Of a stretch of 64,000 nucleotides of DNA, positions 9,801 through 18,243 are shown piece after piece; the stretch's first letter is position 1; each line of letters opens with the position of its first letter. Location: contig JAIYAP010000073.1 in NCBI GenBank assembly GCA_027488935.1, positions 1-64,000 of the forward strand, given 5' to 3'. The position numbers were made by a program, and so were the translations under genes. This stretch comes from Saprospiraceae bacterium. Lineage in GTDB: Bacteria; Bacteroidota; Bacteroidia; Chitinophagales; Saprospiraceae. Below the pieces are notes generated by a model. That model saw nothing but the letters and a program-made list of their open reading frames with translations. It was not told the origin of the DNA and ran no database searches.

Positions 9801-10918
9801 AGGGCCGTAATGCGCACGGCGTTCGGATCAGGCTGTTCAATGCAATCAAACAAGCCGGAAATACATACTTTTGTTTCAAAAGGTGCTGGAAATAAGGCCT
9901 TGGGCCCCGTTAAAGTACTGGCGGCTTCATCATCCCAGTTTACGCGCACTTCCCACATTTGCAACTGATCCACACTGCCATCCCAGGCATCATCGTACAC
10001 CCGCATGATGTAACCAGGTGTGCCAGGCGGTGGCGGTGGCCCGATTTCCCAATCTACGCCCGTTGCCGGTTGATACCGAATGCCTAAATAATTGGGCATT
10101 TGAAAACGCTGCACTTTAAAAACAGAATCTCCATTTAAAATAGCGTCGCGCTCCAAGGCAAATCCTGCACAAGTATTGCCATTCACAATCTCATTGACCG
10201 TCAAAAAATAGGCATCCGGCCAGACGTATAATTTAGGATAATCCGGAAAACCCAATGTTGAAAAACGATAGGCCTTCCAACCACCCGTCGGATCACTGGT
10301 ATTGGAAATGGCAATGAGCAGGGCATTGACATTAAATTCCTGCATTTCCATCATGAGCCAGCGCTGGGCGTCATGGTCGTATTGAATGATTGGGTCACCG
10401 ATGCTACCATACCCAATTTGCGACCAAATCGTGCTGCTGAGTGCTGGTCCGTATACAGATTGCCCTTGTTTATCCCAAATTTGGAACCAGGCGCCGCCCG
10501 ACGAGTTCACCATCTGTACATAATGGTTTTTGCCGATATCTCCCACCGGATCGGGTGGTGTGACGCCGCTCAAATCGCCAATACCATCAAAATTGAGTTG
10601 AAAATTCAATTCAGGCGTTAACAACTTCTCTGCCACATTGGGCTGATACAAAGGATCACCATTTTCAGGCAATGGATGCGGATTGTTGAGGGGTATGGAC
10701 GGAAAATAATTGCGCTTTGTCCAGGTTTTGCTCCCGGTACGAATGGGCGTAGTAATCGGTGTCAAATCACGTAAAGCCGGTATTTCACCCAAAAAAGCAC
10801 CTTGAGAAAGCATGGGTTTATACGACTTAGCTTCGTCGATAAAAAGGGAATCCTTGGTGATTTGGGCGCCCATAAGTTGCCAACAAAAGACCAATAAAAG
10901 GGTGAAAATCAATCTCAT
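6878..10918 (-). CDS. Giant secreted protein with CARDB-like repeats and T9SS sorting domain
   Basis: 1346 residues. A signal peptide (about 1-18, ending MGAQ) leads into a region of about 530 residues with motifs such as GVTPPDPVGDIGKNHYVQMV and WGDYSNMAVDPEDGRTFW, which I know from Bacteroidota secreted proteins of unknown function. From about 545 onward, repeated beta domains look like CARDB/Ig-type adhesion modules (for example NEQVNVRIFNGGLTVAENAS). A SprB-like segment lies near 1200-1260, and a type A T9SS sorting domain starts around LTVSPNPTADLVWVQLP. It is probably a cell-surface or released adhesin-like protein. Its ATG overlaps the stop codon of the upstream TIR-domain gene by 4 bp (ATGA), so translation is likely coupled. 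Function unknown. Confidence 0.85.
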   Translation of the reverse strand: MRLIFTLLLVFCWQLMGAQITKDSLFIDEAKSYKPMLSQGAFLGEIPALRDLTPITTPIRTGSKTWTKRNYFPSIPLNNPHPLPENGDPLYQPNVAEKLLTPELNFQLNFDGIGDLSGVTPPDPVGDIGKNHYVQMVNSSGGAWFQIWDKQGQSVYGPALSSTIWSQIGYGSIGDPIIQYDHDAQRWLMMEMQEFNVNALLIAISNTSDPTGGWKAYRFSTLGFPDYPKLYVWPDAYFLTVNEIVNGNTCAGFALERDAILNGDSVFKVQRFQMPNYLGIRYQPATGVDWEIGPPPPPGTPGYIMRVYDDAWDGSVDQLQMWEVRVNWDDEAASTLTGPKALFPAPFETKVCISGLFDCIEQPDPNAVRITALENIIMYRAPYQNFGDHESIVLNHVVDVSGQVGPGGDAQVRWYELRRSGSGPWQIHQQGTYGPNAKTNRFMGTLSMDTRGNIGLGYSVCSEDGVFPGLRITGRRSGDPLGEMTIAEYPFAPGVTVHQDVRWGDYSNMAVDPEDGRTFWFTGEYQPASGNWATRIGSFQITRDTYDLTPTTLLAPQPSISLGSNEQVNVRIFNGGLTVAENASVSLFFQGSLVVTDGLSASIAPGNSVDHVFSKTVSMPEIGKYYDFMVVTNWNLDKFSRNDTLRLKVRHLTSDDVQAFGRANFPGVVCGTDYNLEFLLKNTGALPLQSANIHYKINTQPYQTYPWTGYLAPGAVDTVLLPMSSLIDGTNFFYANTSLPNGKPDQDVHNDSIFFKFSSNVDGAYLEAQANTEFGVLKLELRRQNNVLISAREFPPQGQVTFPLCTDDGTCYKLVLKSGTLAWKGNFQLLDVYGNVLAAIDEASATEQVISFCTPTRKPKDVGPLTLLTPQSGSNLSAAETIKIAFRNFGLTTQTAIPVSYRLDGGAWVDAVLPTQLAPGETTVYTFPVPADLSTVNKDYSFDFKTALTGDEIPTNDQKTVVVRHRYQQDLAIVDLDLLYGCGDTAYQQVKVLLENKGIERIDSIQLAYQLNGNLQAPVVQTIGLSTGETAEVYLDIDGSKWGDNFLQVYLSGVQDHPSDQFQGNDSLTAPYFIDTSLVGVQVNLFTDMQPSETSLEILDALGNVVYSQGGYLYPNNYVNTTVCLKKAQCYVFRLKDSASNGMAGFVQLALNGALLGAYYGGDFGAEVDIPFCTVPPCAGFTIDTEVEPASGQNTANGKITVQVAGGALPYAYTLDGINFQNDPVFAGLLPGSYTVTCLDANQCIATITIAIQVVGTTGPVLIPQLTVSPNPTADLVWVQLPAQAGVRTATGQVFDQHGKLIQLFPLDRWDDQLRGLFFLEKQPLGVYTIKVQCQKSGYGAQIVKK

Positions 10919-11811
10919 ATGCGTGGTTTGAATGAATTGGAAGGCTTGGGTTTCCCAGGCGTCTGGGTATCACGCGCAGGTGGGAACACTGCATCCTCTG
11001 CAGGGGGCATCAGCGGGTTTTCGCGTTTAAACTCGATTGGTTGGGTCGTTGACGGGGCAATATTGCGCAAACGGCGCGTTGCACGCGAAGGCAATTCTGG
11101 CCGCAAGGCATACAATACATAAATAAACAAGGCCACCAAAATCAACCAACCCAAAAACTCGGGTGGTTGCGGCCGTGCAACTGATTCAAATTCAATTCCT
11201 TCCAAATCATCACCCAAATCGGGCACGTTGCCATACCCACCTGCACCCGCCGCCAATTGAAGCGCAGCACCCACCGCTTGTCGCTGCTCATTTAAGTTGC
11301 GTTGTAATTCCGCAACCACTTTTTGCAATTCATTCGATAACGCAACAAATGCCTCTTCGGTAGGTTTTACCGACAAAATAGGACGCGCCGGACCCAACTG
11401 CTTGAAATGGGCCAACCGTGATTTTTCCTTCCAATTTGAAGGCCTGAAAATGACCGGATAAATACGCAAAAATCGATCCCCAATTTCAATATACCGCTGA
11501 ACAGCACGCGTAATCTCGTACCCAACACTGCTATCCAGGATCGACTTATGGCTGGTAATAAACAGGTAAATATGCGCGCGTTCCAACCGTTGCTGCATTA
11601 CCTTTGCATAATCAGCCCGCTGATCAGGTGGCCGGTACCAAAAAAGCAACAGTTGCCAAGGCAAAGCCAGTGGCTCCGGACCAGGCGGCTCTTCATAAAA
11701 CCAGATATTTACCTCATCCTGCATCGGGTAAAGCCACTCCAGCAGCTTTTCCATATCCGGCTTGTCGGCCGGCGCACAGGATATATAAAGGTTCACTTTA
11801 ACGGGCTCCAT
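10915..11811 (-). CDS. Membrane-anchored TIR-domain protein
   Basis: 298 residues. The N-terminal 150 fit a bacterial TIR fold: VNLYISCAPADK (strand A), IYLFITSHKSILDSSVGYEITRAVQRY (the conserved Glu at about residue 99 sits where the catalytic Glu of NAD-cleaving TIRs lies), and LRIYPVIFRPSNWKE. A helical region with QRNLNEQRQ follows (about 150-190), then one membrane span (about 217-236) and a Pro-rich, basic tail of about 60 residues. The TIR domain should be cytoplasmic with the tail in the periplasm. Translational coupling to the giant exported protein is unusual for a TIR gene. Signalling through protein contacts and NAD hydrolysis are both possible; nothing here decides between them. 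Confidence 0.7.
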   Translation of the reverse strand: MEPVKVNLYISCAPADKPDMEKLLEWLYPMQDEVNIWFYEEPPGPEPLALPWQLLLFWYRPPDQRADYAKVMQQRLERAHIYLFITSHKSILDSSVGYEITRAVQRYIEIGDRFLRIYPVIFRPSNWKEKSRLAHFKQLGPARPILSVKPTEEAFVALSNELQKVVAELQRNLNEQRQAVGAALQLAAGAGGYGNVPDLGDDLEGIEFESVARPQPPEFLGWLILVALFIYVLYALRPELPSRATRRLRNIAPSTTQPIEFKRENPLMPPAEDAVFPPARDTQTPGKPKPSNSFKPRI

Positions 11812-11833
11812 GATTCCAATTTGTTTCTGGAAG

Positions 11834-11841
11834 CAAATGTA
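11834..11841 (-). promoter_or_regulatory. Promoter -7 box for the TIR/giant-protein operon
   Basis: Minus-strand TACATTTG matches TAnnTTTG. Initiation about 4 nt on would leave a leader of roughly 25 nt before the ATG at 11811. No TTG is seen at -33. Confidence 0.5.
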
Positions 11842-11942
11842 GCGCGATTAATTTGGCACTTTCGTCGCTTTTTTTGGCAGTATCCAAAACTACCGGCATT
11901 TTTGCGCTGAATTTTAAATTTTAAAATAACAATTCGTAAAAT

Positions 11943-12488
11943 ATGATCACCACGAAAGCACTTTTTACCGCCGAAGGACAGGACGAACGCAGCCTGGAAT
12001 TCTTAGCCAACGCCATCGAACGCAACAACCTGCCGGGCTTCGACTACTTTGAATTCAAACGCGCCGTCGTTACCCTCATGGAAATGAAACTCGACGAACC
12101 CACCGCACAAAAAAGTGCTTTCACTACGGCCGCCACCGTGGGGATGACCAAAGACAAACTCATCGAAACCGCAGGGTACTACCGCGATATCCTCGTGAAA
12201 GAAAAAGATCAGTTTGATAAAGCCCTCGAAAGCCAAAATGCCAGCAAAATAACCGCACGCCACGAAGAAATTAAACGCCTGCAAGACCAAATCGAACGCC
12301 ATAAACTGGAAATCACCCGACTCCAGGACGAAATGGGCGCCTATCTCAATCAAATTGACCAGGCAACCACCGCGGTAGGCACAGAAACCGAAAAGTTAGC
12401 CAAAACCAAAGCCGCCTTTCACACGACCCACCAATCGGTATTGCTGCAAATTGAACGCGATATCGAAAACATGCACAAGAATCTGTAA
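11943..12488 (+). CDS. Coiled-coil protein of unknown function
   Basis: 181 residues without signal peptide or membrane span, so cytoplasmic. The N-terminal half (about 1-85) is mixed charged helices with the segment FDYFEFKRAVVTLMEMKLDE. The C-terminal half (about 88-181) is almost continuous coiled coil (ITARHEEIKRLQDQIERHK, then LQDEMGAYLNQIDQ). I do not recognise a named family. It begins a tight plus-strand run: the next gene starts 3 bp downstream and the histidine kinase 2 bp after that, so the three are almost certainly cotranscribed. An adaptor or effector of the membrane coiled-coil protein encoded next is plausible, but inference. Confidence 0.75.
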   Translation: MITTKALFTAEGQDERSLEFLANAIERNNLPGFDYFEFKRAVVTLMEMKLDEPTAQKSAFTTAATVGMTKDKLIETAGYYRDILVKEKDQFDKALESQNASKITARHEEIKRLQDQIERHKLEITRLQDEMGAYLNQIDQATTAVGTETEKLAKTKAAFHTTHQSVLLQIERDIENMHKNL

Positions 12489-12491
12489 TTT

Positions 12492-13484
12492 ATGGCTGAT
12501 TTTCAATCAAAATCCTTTTGGCAACGCCCGGAAGGAATTACGGGCGGATTATTTATGGCAGCCCTCGTGGCAGGAGGGATCTTCTTGTTCAACCGCTTTT
12601 TACCAACCCTCGTAAGCTTGGCCGAAAATACCCTGTACCTCGCTGGGATGCTGGCTGCCCTCGCCGCCATCATTTATGTGGTGCTCGACCCCAAATTGCG
12701 CAACCTGGTTTGGTACATGTACCGCTCTATCATGCGCTGGATTACCGGTATTTTTGTTAGAATCGACCCAATTTCGATCCTGAAATCGTATATTGAAAGC
12801 CTGGAAGACAATCTGCGCAACCTGAGCAAACAAATTGGCAGTTTGCGCGGACAAATGCGCAAACTCAAGGGCACCATGGACGGGAATGTGGCCGAAATTG
12901 AGAAAAATATGGTCATTGCCAACAAGGCACAAAAACAAAATGACGATAAAAACATGACCCTTTCGGCCAGAAAAGCCGGAAGACTGCAAGAGGTAAACGC
13001 CAAATACGAGGTTTTGTACAAAAAAATGGAGGTGCTGTACCGCATCCTTACCAAAATGTACGAAAACTCGGAAATTGTACTGGAAGACACCAAAGACCAG
13101 GTGCAAATCAAAGAACAAGAGTACCTGGCAATTAAGGCCAGCCACAGCGCCATCAACTCGGCCATGAGCATCATAAGCGGCGATCCCGACCAACGGGCCA
13201 TGTTTGACCAAGCCCTCGAAGTGCTCGCCGACGATGTAAGCAGCAAAGTGGGCGAAATGGAACGTTTTATGGATACCAGCCGCAATTTGATGGACTCCAT
13301 CGACCTGCAAAATGGGGTATTTGAAGACGAAGGCCTGATTTTACTTGAAAAATGGGAAAAAGAAAGTCCCCTGCTGCTCGAGCACGATAAATCGAAAAAG
13401 CAAAGTGAAAAACCGCTCGACCTTCAGGAACCACCCAAAGAAATCCTGCGCGATACCAACGATTACACCCAGTTGTTCGATTAA
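12492..13484 (+). CDS. Membrane-anchored coiled-coil protein with PspA-like helical layout
   Basis: 330 residues. Two membrane segments (about 17-36 and 44-63) precede an amphipathic stretch (about 70-90). A long helical hairpin follows: helix one about 90-130 (YIESLEDNLRNLSKQIGSLR), helix two about 130-215, and shorter helices to about 280 (DQALEVLADDVSSKVGEME). The tail is acidic and disordered. The order of helices resembles PspA/IM30 (ESCRT-III-like) proteins, but these have no transmembrane anchor, so homology is a hypothesis. It is packed between a soluble coiled-coil protein and a histidine kinase, suggesting a membrane-stress or envelope role. Confidence 0.7.
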   Translation: MADFQSKSFWQRPEGITGGLFMAALVAGGIFLFNRFLPTLVSLAENTLYLAGMLAALAAIIYVVLDPKLRNLVWYMYRSIMRWITGIFVRIDPISILKSYIESLEDNLRNLSKQIGSLRGQMRKLKGTMDGNVAEIEKNMVIANKAQKQNDDKNMTLSARKAGRLQEVNAKYEVLYKKMEVLYRILTKMYENSEIVLEDTKDQVQIKEQEYLAIKASHSAINSAMSIISGDPDQRAMFDQALEVLADDVSSKVGEMERFMDTSRNLMDSIDLQNGVFEDEGLILLEKWEKESPLLLEHDKSKKQSEKPLDLQEPPKEILRDTNDYTQLFD

Positions 13485-13486
13485 AA

Positions 13487-14872
13487 ATGCAAATTCGGAC
13501 GCGGCTTACCCTGCTTTTTTTAGTCATTGCCAACACAATACTGGCAAGTGTACTTTTGATCGTTTTTTTTGTTTACCAAAAAAGTACGGAAGCAGCATTT
13601 TTTTCAAACCTGGAAGCGCGGTCTGAAATTGCCATCAAATCCACCTTCACCCACCCCGAAAACCTGAGCGTTTTACCTGCTAAATGGATTGAACCGGATC
13701 AGGGCGACTTGCCTTACCGAGACAACCTGAGTCTGTACAACGACAATTACCAGCGGGTTTTTACCCTCCATCCGGAATCAGTACCCGTTTCACCCAAGGC
13801 TTTGCAAGACGCCTTTACATTCGGCGTTACCCAATTCCGGCATTACAACCTGCATGCATTCGGAAAATTGTTGCAACGCCCCACGGGTGCGCCCTTTGTG
13901 GTGGTAACCGAAGGCTATTGCGACCTGACAGAAAGTTTAAAACTGCGTAAAATACTGATTATCAGTTTTTTATTGGGCGTTTTTTTAATGGCTGTTTCTG
14001 GCTGGTATTTTGCCGGACAAGCCCTGGCCCCCGTTTCGCAGATCATGAATGAAGTCGACGCACTCTACCCAACGGATATGAGCAAACGCATCGCGCCCGG
14101 AAAAAACAAAGACGAACTCTGGCGCCTCGCCGAAACCTTCAACCGCATGCTCGACCGCTCGGAACAAGCCTTTCGGATGCAACGCATGTTTCTCTCCAAC
14201 GTATCCCACGAACTGCGCAACCCGCTTACTGCCATTCAAACCCAATTGGATGTGGTGCTTCAACGCCAACGATCACCCGAAATGTACCAGGCGGCCCTCC
14301 AAAGTGTACTCGAAGATGTGCGCGCGATCAGCAGTGTCGAAGAACGGTTGCACCAACTCGCCCGCATTTACAACGACCCGAATGCCATTACCCTGCAACC
14401 TTTTCGAATCGATGAACTGCTTTGGCAGTCCAAAAGTTTGTTGCAAAAACGGCATCCAGAATATAAAGTCCAACTGGATTTTAAAAATATGCCCGAAAAT
14501 GATGCCGTTTTGTATATTCAAGCCAATGAAGCACTGTTGATTACAGCGTTTTTAAACCTGATGGACAATGGCTGCAAGTATAGCCCCGACCACAAGACAA
14601 CCATTACTGCATTTATCCAACCCGATGGAGGCCACCAAATATTTGTGGCCGATCAGGGCCAAGGTATTCCTCCTGAAGAACAAGCGCTTATCTTTGAGCC
14701 GTTTTTTCGCAGCCCCCAACACCTGCAAATCAGAGGCACGGGCATCGGTCTTTCGCTGGTGCAAAGCATTTTTGGGTTGCACCAAATTACCTTGACGATT
14801 GTTAAATCCAATGCAAACGGTACGGTGTTCAAAATTCAATTACCTGCCACTCGCTTTTCTTCACCAATTTAA
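13487..14872 (+). CDS. Sensor histidine kinase
   Basis: 461 residues. A membrane span (about 8-30), a periplasmic sensor of about 120 residues and a second span (about 155-175) lead into a HAMP domain (about 176-228). A HisKA domain follows with H-box FLSNVSHELRNPLTAI (phosphoacceptor His about 241). The HATPase domain shows the N-box NLMDNGCKYS, G1 VADQGQGIP and G2 GTGIGLSL. All catalytic boxes are intact. No response regulator lies beside it in the window, so it is an orphan here. It follows the coiled-coil membrane protein by 2 bp, so kinase and membrane module are probably made together and may sense the same signal. Confidence 0.92.
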   Translation: MQIRTRLTLLFLVIANTILASVLLIVFFVYQKSTEAAFFSNLEARSEIAIKSTFTHPENLSVLPAKWIEPDQGDLPYRDNLSLYNDNYQRVFTLHPESVPVSPKALQDAFTFGVTQFRHYNLHAFGKLLQRPTGAPFVVVTEGYCDLTESLKLRKILIISFLLGVFLMAVSGWYFAGQALAPVSQIMNEVDALYPTDMSKRIAPGKNKDELWRLAETFNRMLDRSEQAFRMQRMFLSNVSHELRNPLTAIQTQLDVVLQRQRSPEMYQAALQSVLEDVRAISSVEERLHQLARIYNDPNAITLQPFRIDELLWQSKSLLQKRHPEYKVQLDFKNMPENDAVLYIQANEALLITAFLNLMDNGCKYSPDHKTTITAFIQPDGGHQIFVADQGQGIPPEEQALIFEPFFRSPQHLQIRGTGIGLSLVQSIFGLHQITLTIVKSNANGTVFKIQLPATRFSSPI

Positions 14873-14885
14873 TCATGCTTTGATT

Positions 14886-15932
14886 ATGAAAGCTTTAACT
14901 GTCTTACTCCTGGCCATTTTCGGGACAATTTCCTGCACCGCACAAGAACCGATCCACGAACTGCGGCTCGGCACCAAAATTATAAAAATCCTCGACAGCA
15001 CCAGCGCAGCAAAATACATCACTTTTGATAAAAAAGACCGCTATTTCGACCGAATTACGGCCGTTGAAATGTCTATTCAAATGAAACAAGCCTTGCAACC
15101 CGGTCAAACACGCGCCGACCTGTTGCCTGCCTACACCGCATTTTTGAAAAGTGATGTGGCCAGTTTTACGGCTTCAGAATCAAAATTTACCGCCACCGCC
15201 TTGGAAAAAGTGTACAAGACGGTCCATGAAATTTCAAAAGATATTTTCCCCGATACCCTGATCATCATCAAAACGAAGGGCAACCACTACGGCGATGGCG
15301 TATATTATACCCGCGAAAATTGCATCATCATCCCGGCCAACGAACTCTCCGCCGCCAAAACCAATCCATTTACCACCACGATGTACCATGAACTTTTTCA
15401 TGTGTACTCCCGACTAAATCCGCAAAAACGCGCCAAATTGTACCAACTTATTGGTTTCAAAACCATCGGATTGGAACAACTTGATATGCCGGCCTCCCTC
15501 GCAGAACGGGTGTTGTACAATCCCGATGGCGTAGATTTTGCCCAGAAAATTGATTTAACCCTGGAAGATGGCAGCAAAATCAGCGCAATTCCAATTATTT
15601 ATGCCAAAAAATCCGGGTATCAGGCCGGAATTAATGAATTTTTTGGCTACCTGGAATTTAATCTGTTTCAAATCGAGCCAACTGCCAATAATCGGTATAA
15701 AGTGCTGGTGAAAGAAGATGGCTTTTCGAGCGTACTAAACCTGGAGTCGCTTACTGATTTTTTCAAACAAATCCGCGACAATACCGGTTACATCATTCAT
15801 CCCGACGAAGTGCTGGCCGATAACTTTTCGTTTATCATGGTTGAAAAAAATGGCGCCAAAGTTTCTGCCCGTTTTTCACCCGCTGGCAAGCAATTGTTGA
15901 ATGATATTGCGTTTATTTTAAAAGAAAAATAA
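14886..15932 (+). CDS. Secreted zinc-metalloprotease-like protein
   Basis: 348 residues from the ATG at 14886. A longer frame open from 14799 would overlap the kinase gene and lacks a signal sequence at its start. The N-terminus MKALTVLLLAIFGTISCTAQ is a signal peptide, possibly a lipoprotein one with Cys about 17. The single recognisable motif is YHELFHVYSR with HEXXH at about 168-172, a zinc-binding signature. A candidate third ligand is the Glu in GINEFFGYLEF, but that is a guess. No family name comes to mind. It starts 13 bp after the kinase and may belong to the same transcript. Confidence 0.72.
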   Translation: MKALTVLLLAIFGTISCTAQEPIHELRLGTKIIKILDSTSAAKYITFDKKDRYFDRITAVEMSIQMKQALQPGQTRADLLPAYTAFLKSDVASFTASESKFTATALEKVYKTVHEISKDIFPDTLIIIKTKGNHYGDGVYYTRENCIIIPANELSAAKTNPFTTTMYHELFHVYSRLNPQKRAKLYQLIGFKTIGLEQLDMPASLAERVLYNPDGVDFAQKIDLTLEDGSKISAIPIIYAKKSGYQAGINEFFGYLEFNLFQIEPTANNRYKVLVKEDGFSSVLNLESLTDFFKQIRDNTGYIIHPDEVLADNFSFIMVEKNGAKVSARFSPAGKQLLNDIAFILKEK

Positions 15933-16064
15933 GCAAATACCGGCTGTTTGAAGGGCTTGATCGAATTTTTCAGGCCACTTTAAACTGTATTTGTCAATTC
16001 CTTCGTTGTAATGGCGATTGACACCTTGCATTACAGCCATAAAACCAGTTAAACCTATCAATTC

Positions 16065-17102
16065 ATGAGATTATTAACCATTTTGATGTCCATCACCCTG
16101 CTGCAAACAGGCCTGCTGGCGCAAAAAAATGCCGACTGCAATGCCGCAATGGATATTTGCAAAAAGCAATCCTACTCCATAGACCGAACCGGAGGAGAAG
16201 GCGCCAACCGCAAAGAAGCGGATTTTGTGGCCTGTTTTATGAACGGCGAAAATTTTGGTCAGGCAGAAGAAAATTCTACCTGGATCAAATTTGAAATTAA
16301 ACAAGGTGGCTCCCTGGCGTTCACGATTACGCCCCACCGCGCCACCGATGATCTTGATTTTGTGGTGTTTAAACTGCCTTCCAGTGGCGATTGCGACCAA
16401 AAACAAATTGTGCGCTGCATGGCCGCCGGCGACCAGGAAGCTGAAGCAGGTACCAGCCGTTGCATGGGCAAAACAGGCCTGAAGGATGGCGAAAAAGATA
16501 CCAGCGAAGACGCGGGTTGTGGCGATCCCGACGACAATACCTGGCTCGCACCACTCAAAGTATCCAAAGGCGAAAAATATGTTGTGTTGATTAGTAATGT
16601 ATCTGGTGGCGGCCCGGGTTTTAACATCAATTTTACCGGAAGCGCCAAATTGCCTTGCGACGACGAACAAAAGCCCGTAAAAGAACCGGTAAAAACAGTA
16701 AAAACACCGCCTGTTGACAAACCAGCACCCAACATCACCAAAGTAGCGCCTCCGCCCACCATTATCGGCGACCGGGAAGTGAAGGTGGTCAATACCATCA
16801 AAGTGAAATCTTTTGAACTGGACGTAAAAGTGTGGGACAATCAGGTAGAAGATGGTGATATTATTTCTTTGTACCTGAATGATAAAAAAGTAGTCAGCAA
16901 CATTCGCTTGACCAAAAAACCCCAGGAGTTTTTGATTAAAATGGATACGAAAGAGGCGTATTTAACCGTATTTGCCGAAGATTTCGGTTTGGCAGAACCA
17001 AATACCAGCGCGATTTCGATTAAAGACGGGGTAAACGAACAAACCATGATTCTAAAAGCAGGAAAAGGCTTCCAGGAATCGGTAAAAGTGGTCCGAGAGT
17101 AA
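16065..17102 (+). CDS. Secreted protein with two beta-rich domains
   Basis: 345 residues. A signal peptide (MRLLTILMSITLLQTGLLAQ) is followed by a Cys-containing domain (about 22-205) with FEIKQGGSLAFTITPHRATDDLDFVVFKL, a pattern seen in many Bacteroidota exported proteins. A Lys/Pro linker (about 205-240) leads to a C-terminal beta domain (about 240-345) with VKVWDNQVEDGDIISLYLND and LTVFAEDFGLAEPNTSAIS. That domain recurs in secreted proteins of the phylum, but I know no function. There is no T9SS sorting domain, so it may stay periplasmic. The 132-bp gap upstream shows no clear promoter box. Confidence 0.8.
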   Translation: MRLLTILMSITLLQTGLLAQKNADCNAAMDICKKQSYSIDRTGGEGANRKEADFVACFMNGENFGQAEENSTWIKFEIKQGGSLAFTITPHRATDDLDFVVFKLPSSGDCDQKQIVRCMAAGDQEAEAGTSRCMGKTGLKDGEKDTSEDAGCGDPDDNTWLAPLKVSKGEKYVVLISNVSGGGPGFNINFTGSAKLPCDDEQKPVKEPVKTVKTPPVDKPAPNITKVAPPPTIIGDREVKVVNTIKVKSFELDVKVWDNQVEDGDIISLYLNDKKVVSNIRLTKKPQEFLIKMDTKEAYLTVFAEDFGLAEPNTSAISIKDGVNEQTMILKAGKGFQESVKVVRE

Positions 17103-17152
17103 ACTGATTTGCTCAATCTTTGTTATGATTGGCAAACCATAGAAAAAACGAT

Positions 17153-18241
17153 ATGATCGGATTCCGATTTTCAGATTATAAGGCCAACCCGAATCAAACT
17201 ACCTTTGATCGGTTGTTTAAAATATTTCAGGAATTGATGCTCTACACCTCAGGCGATGTGTCGGAATCACTTTCCTGGCTCACCGAGCTCGATAAGGAAT
17301 ATAAACTCACCACGCCTGATTATGGGATGGGTGATTTTATTCGCGATCTCGAAGATAAAGGCTATGTGCGCCGCGACGGCGATGGCGACGGTGGTATGGG
17401 ACCTACCTCCAAATTGGAAATCAGCCTGCGCCAAAAAAGCCTCGATGATATTTTCGGCGATTTGAAAAAAGCCAAAACAGGGCGCCACAACACCTCCGTA
17501 ATCGGTCGTGGAGATGAATACACCGCCGATGTGAAGCCTTACGAATTTGGCGACAGCTTGGAACAAATGGCCGTCACAAATTCTTTGCGCAATGCCTACA
17601 TCAACCACGGCATCGACGAGTTCCAGATGACGCAGTCCGATCTGGAAGTACACGAAACCTATTACCAAAGCCAAATGTCTTCGGTATTGATGGTGGATAT
17701 TTCGCACTCCATGATCCTATACGGCGAAGACCGCATCACGCCCGCCAAAAAAGTAGCCCTGGCCCTGGCCGAATTTATCCAAACCCGTTTCCCGAAAGAC
17801 ACCCTGGATATTATCGTGTTTGGCGACGACGCCTGGCCCATCGAACTAAAAGAAGTGCCTTACCTGCAAGTAGGCCCTTACCATACCAATACCGTGGCTG
17901 GCCTCGAACTGGCCCTCGATATCCTGAAAAAACGCCGGAATCCCAACAAACAGATCTTTATGATCACCGACGGGAAGCCAACTTGCCTCAAAATTGGCAA
18001 AAATTACTACAAAAATTCCTTTGGCCTCGACCGCAAAATCGTCAACCGTTGCCTGAACCTGGCCATGCGTTGTAAAAAACTGGATATCCCCATTACCACC
18101 TTTATGATTGCACGCGACCCCTATTTGGTGCGATTTGTAGAGGCATTTACCGAAGCCAACGGCGGCAAAGCGTTCTATTCCTCGCTGCAAGGATTAGGTT
18201 CGTTCGTGTTGGATAATTACAAGAAAAAGAAACGAAAATAA
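17153..18241 (+). CDS. VWA-domain protein of the MoxR/VWA type
   Basis: 362 residues; soluble. The N-terminal half is helical and charged with [23 protein letters not shown]. The C-terminal half is a von Willebrand A domain with MIDAS residues DISHSM (about 182-187), the conserved TNTV region and MITDGKP. The C-terminus is Lys-rich. The sequence pattern is one I know from many Bacteroidota, usually beside an AAA+ ATPase of the MoxR/chelatase type. No such ATPase is in this window. The frame opens at a TTG (17129), but the ATG at 17153 (MIGFRFSDY) fits the family start. A small membrane protein follows 2 bp later. Confidence 0.88.
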   Translation: MIGFRFSDYKANPNQTTFDRLFKIFQELMLYTSGDVSESLSWLTELDKEYKLTTPDYGMGDFIRDLEDKGYVRRDGDGDGGMGPTSKLEISLRQKSLDDIFGDLKKAKTGRHNTSVIGRGDEYTADVKPYEFGDSLEQMAVTNSLRNAYINHGIDEFQMTQSDLEVHETYYQSQMSSVLMVDISHSMILYGEDRITPAKKVALALAEFIQTRFPKDTLDIIVFGDDAWPIELKEVPYLQVGPYHTNTVAGLELALDILKKRRNPNKQIFMITDGKPTCLKIGKNYYKNSFGLDRKIVNRCLNLAMRCKKLDIPITTFMIARDPYLVRFVEAFTEANGGKAFYSSLQGLGSFVLDNYKKKKRK

Positions 18242-18243
18242 CC

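Noticed and set aside
10915-11811. Thoeris or CBASS-type defence system based on the TIR domain
   Set aside because: No ThsA-type effector, cyclase or SAVED/Macro partner is nearby, and the gene is coupled to an exported protein.
12600-13310. 236-residue minus-strand frame under the membrane coiled-coil gene
   Set aside because: Low-complexity antisense of a coiled-coil gene; no start signals or motifs.
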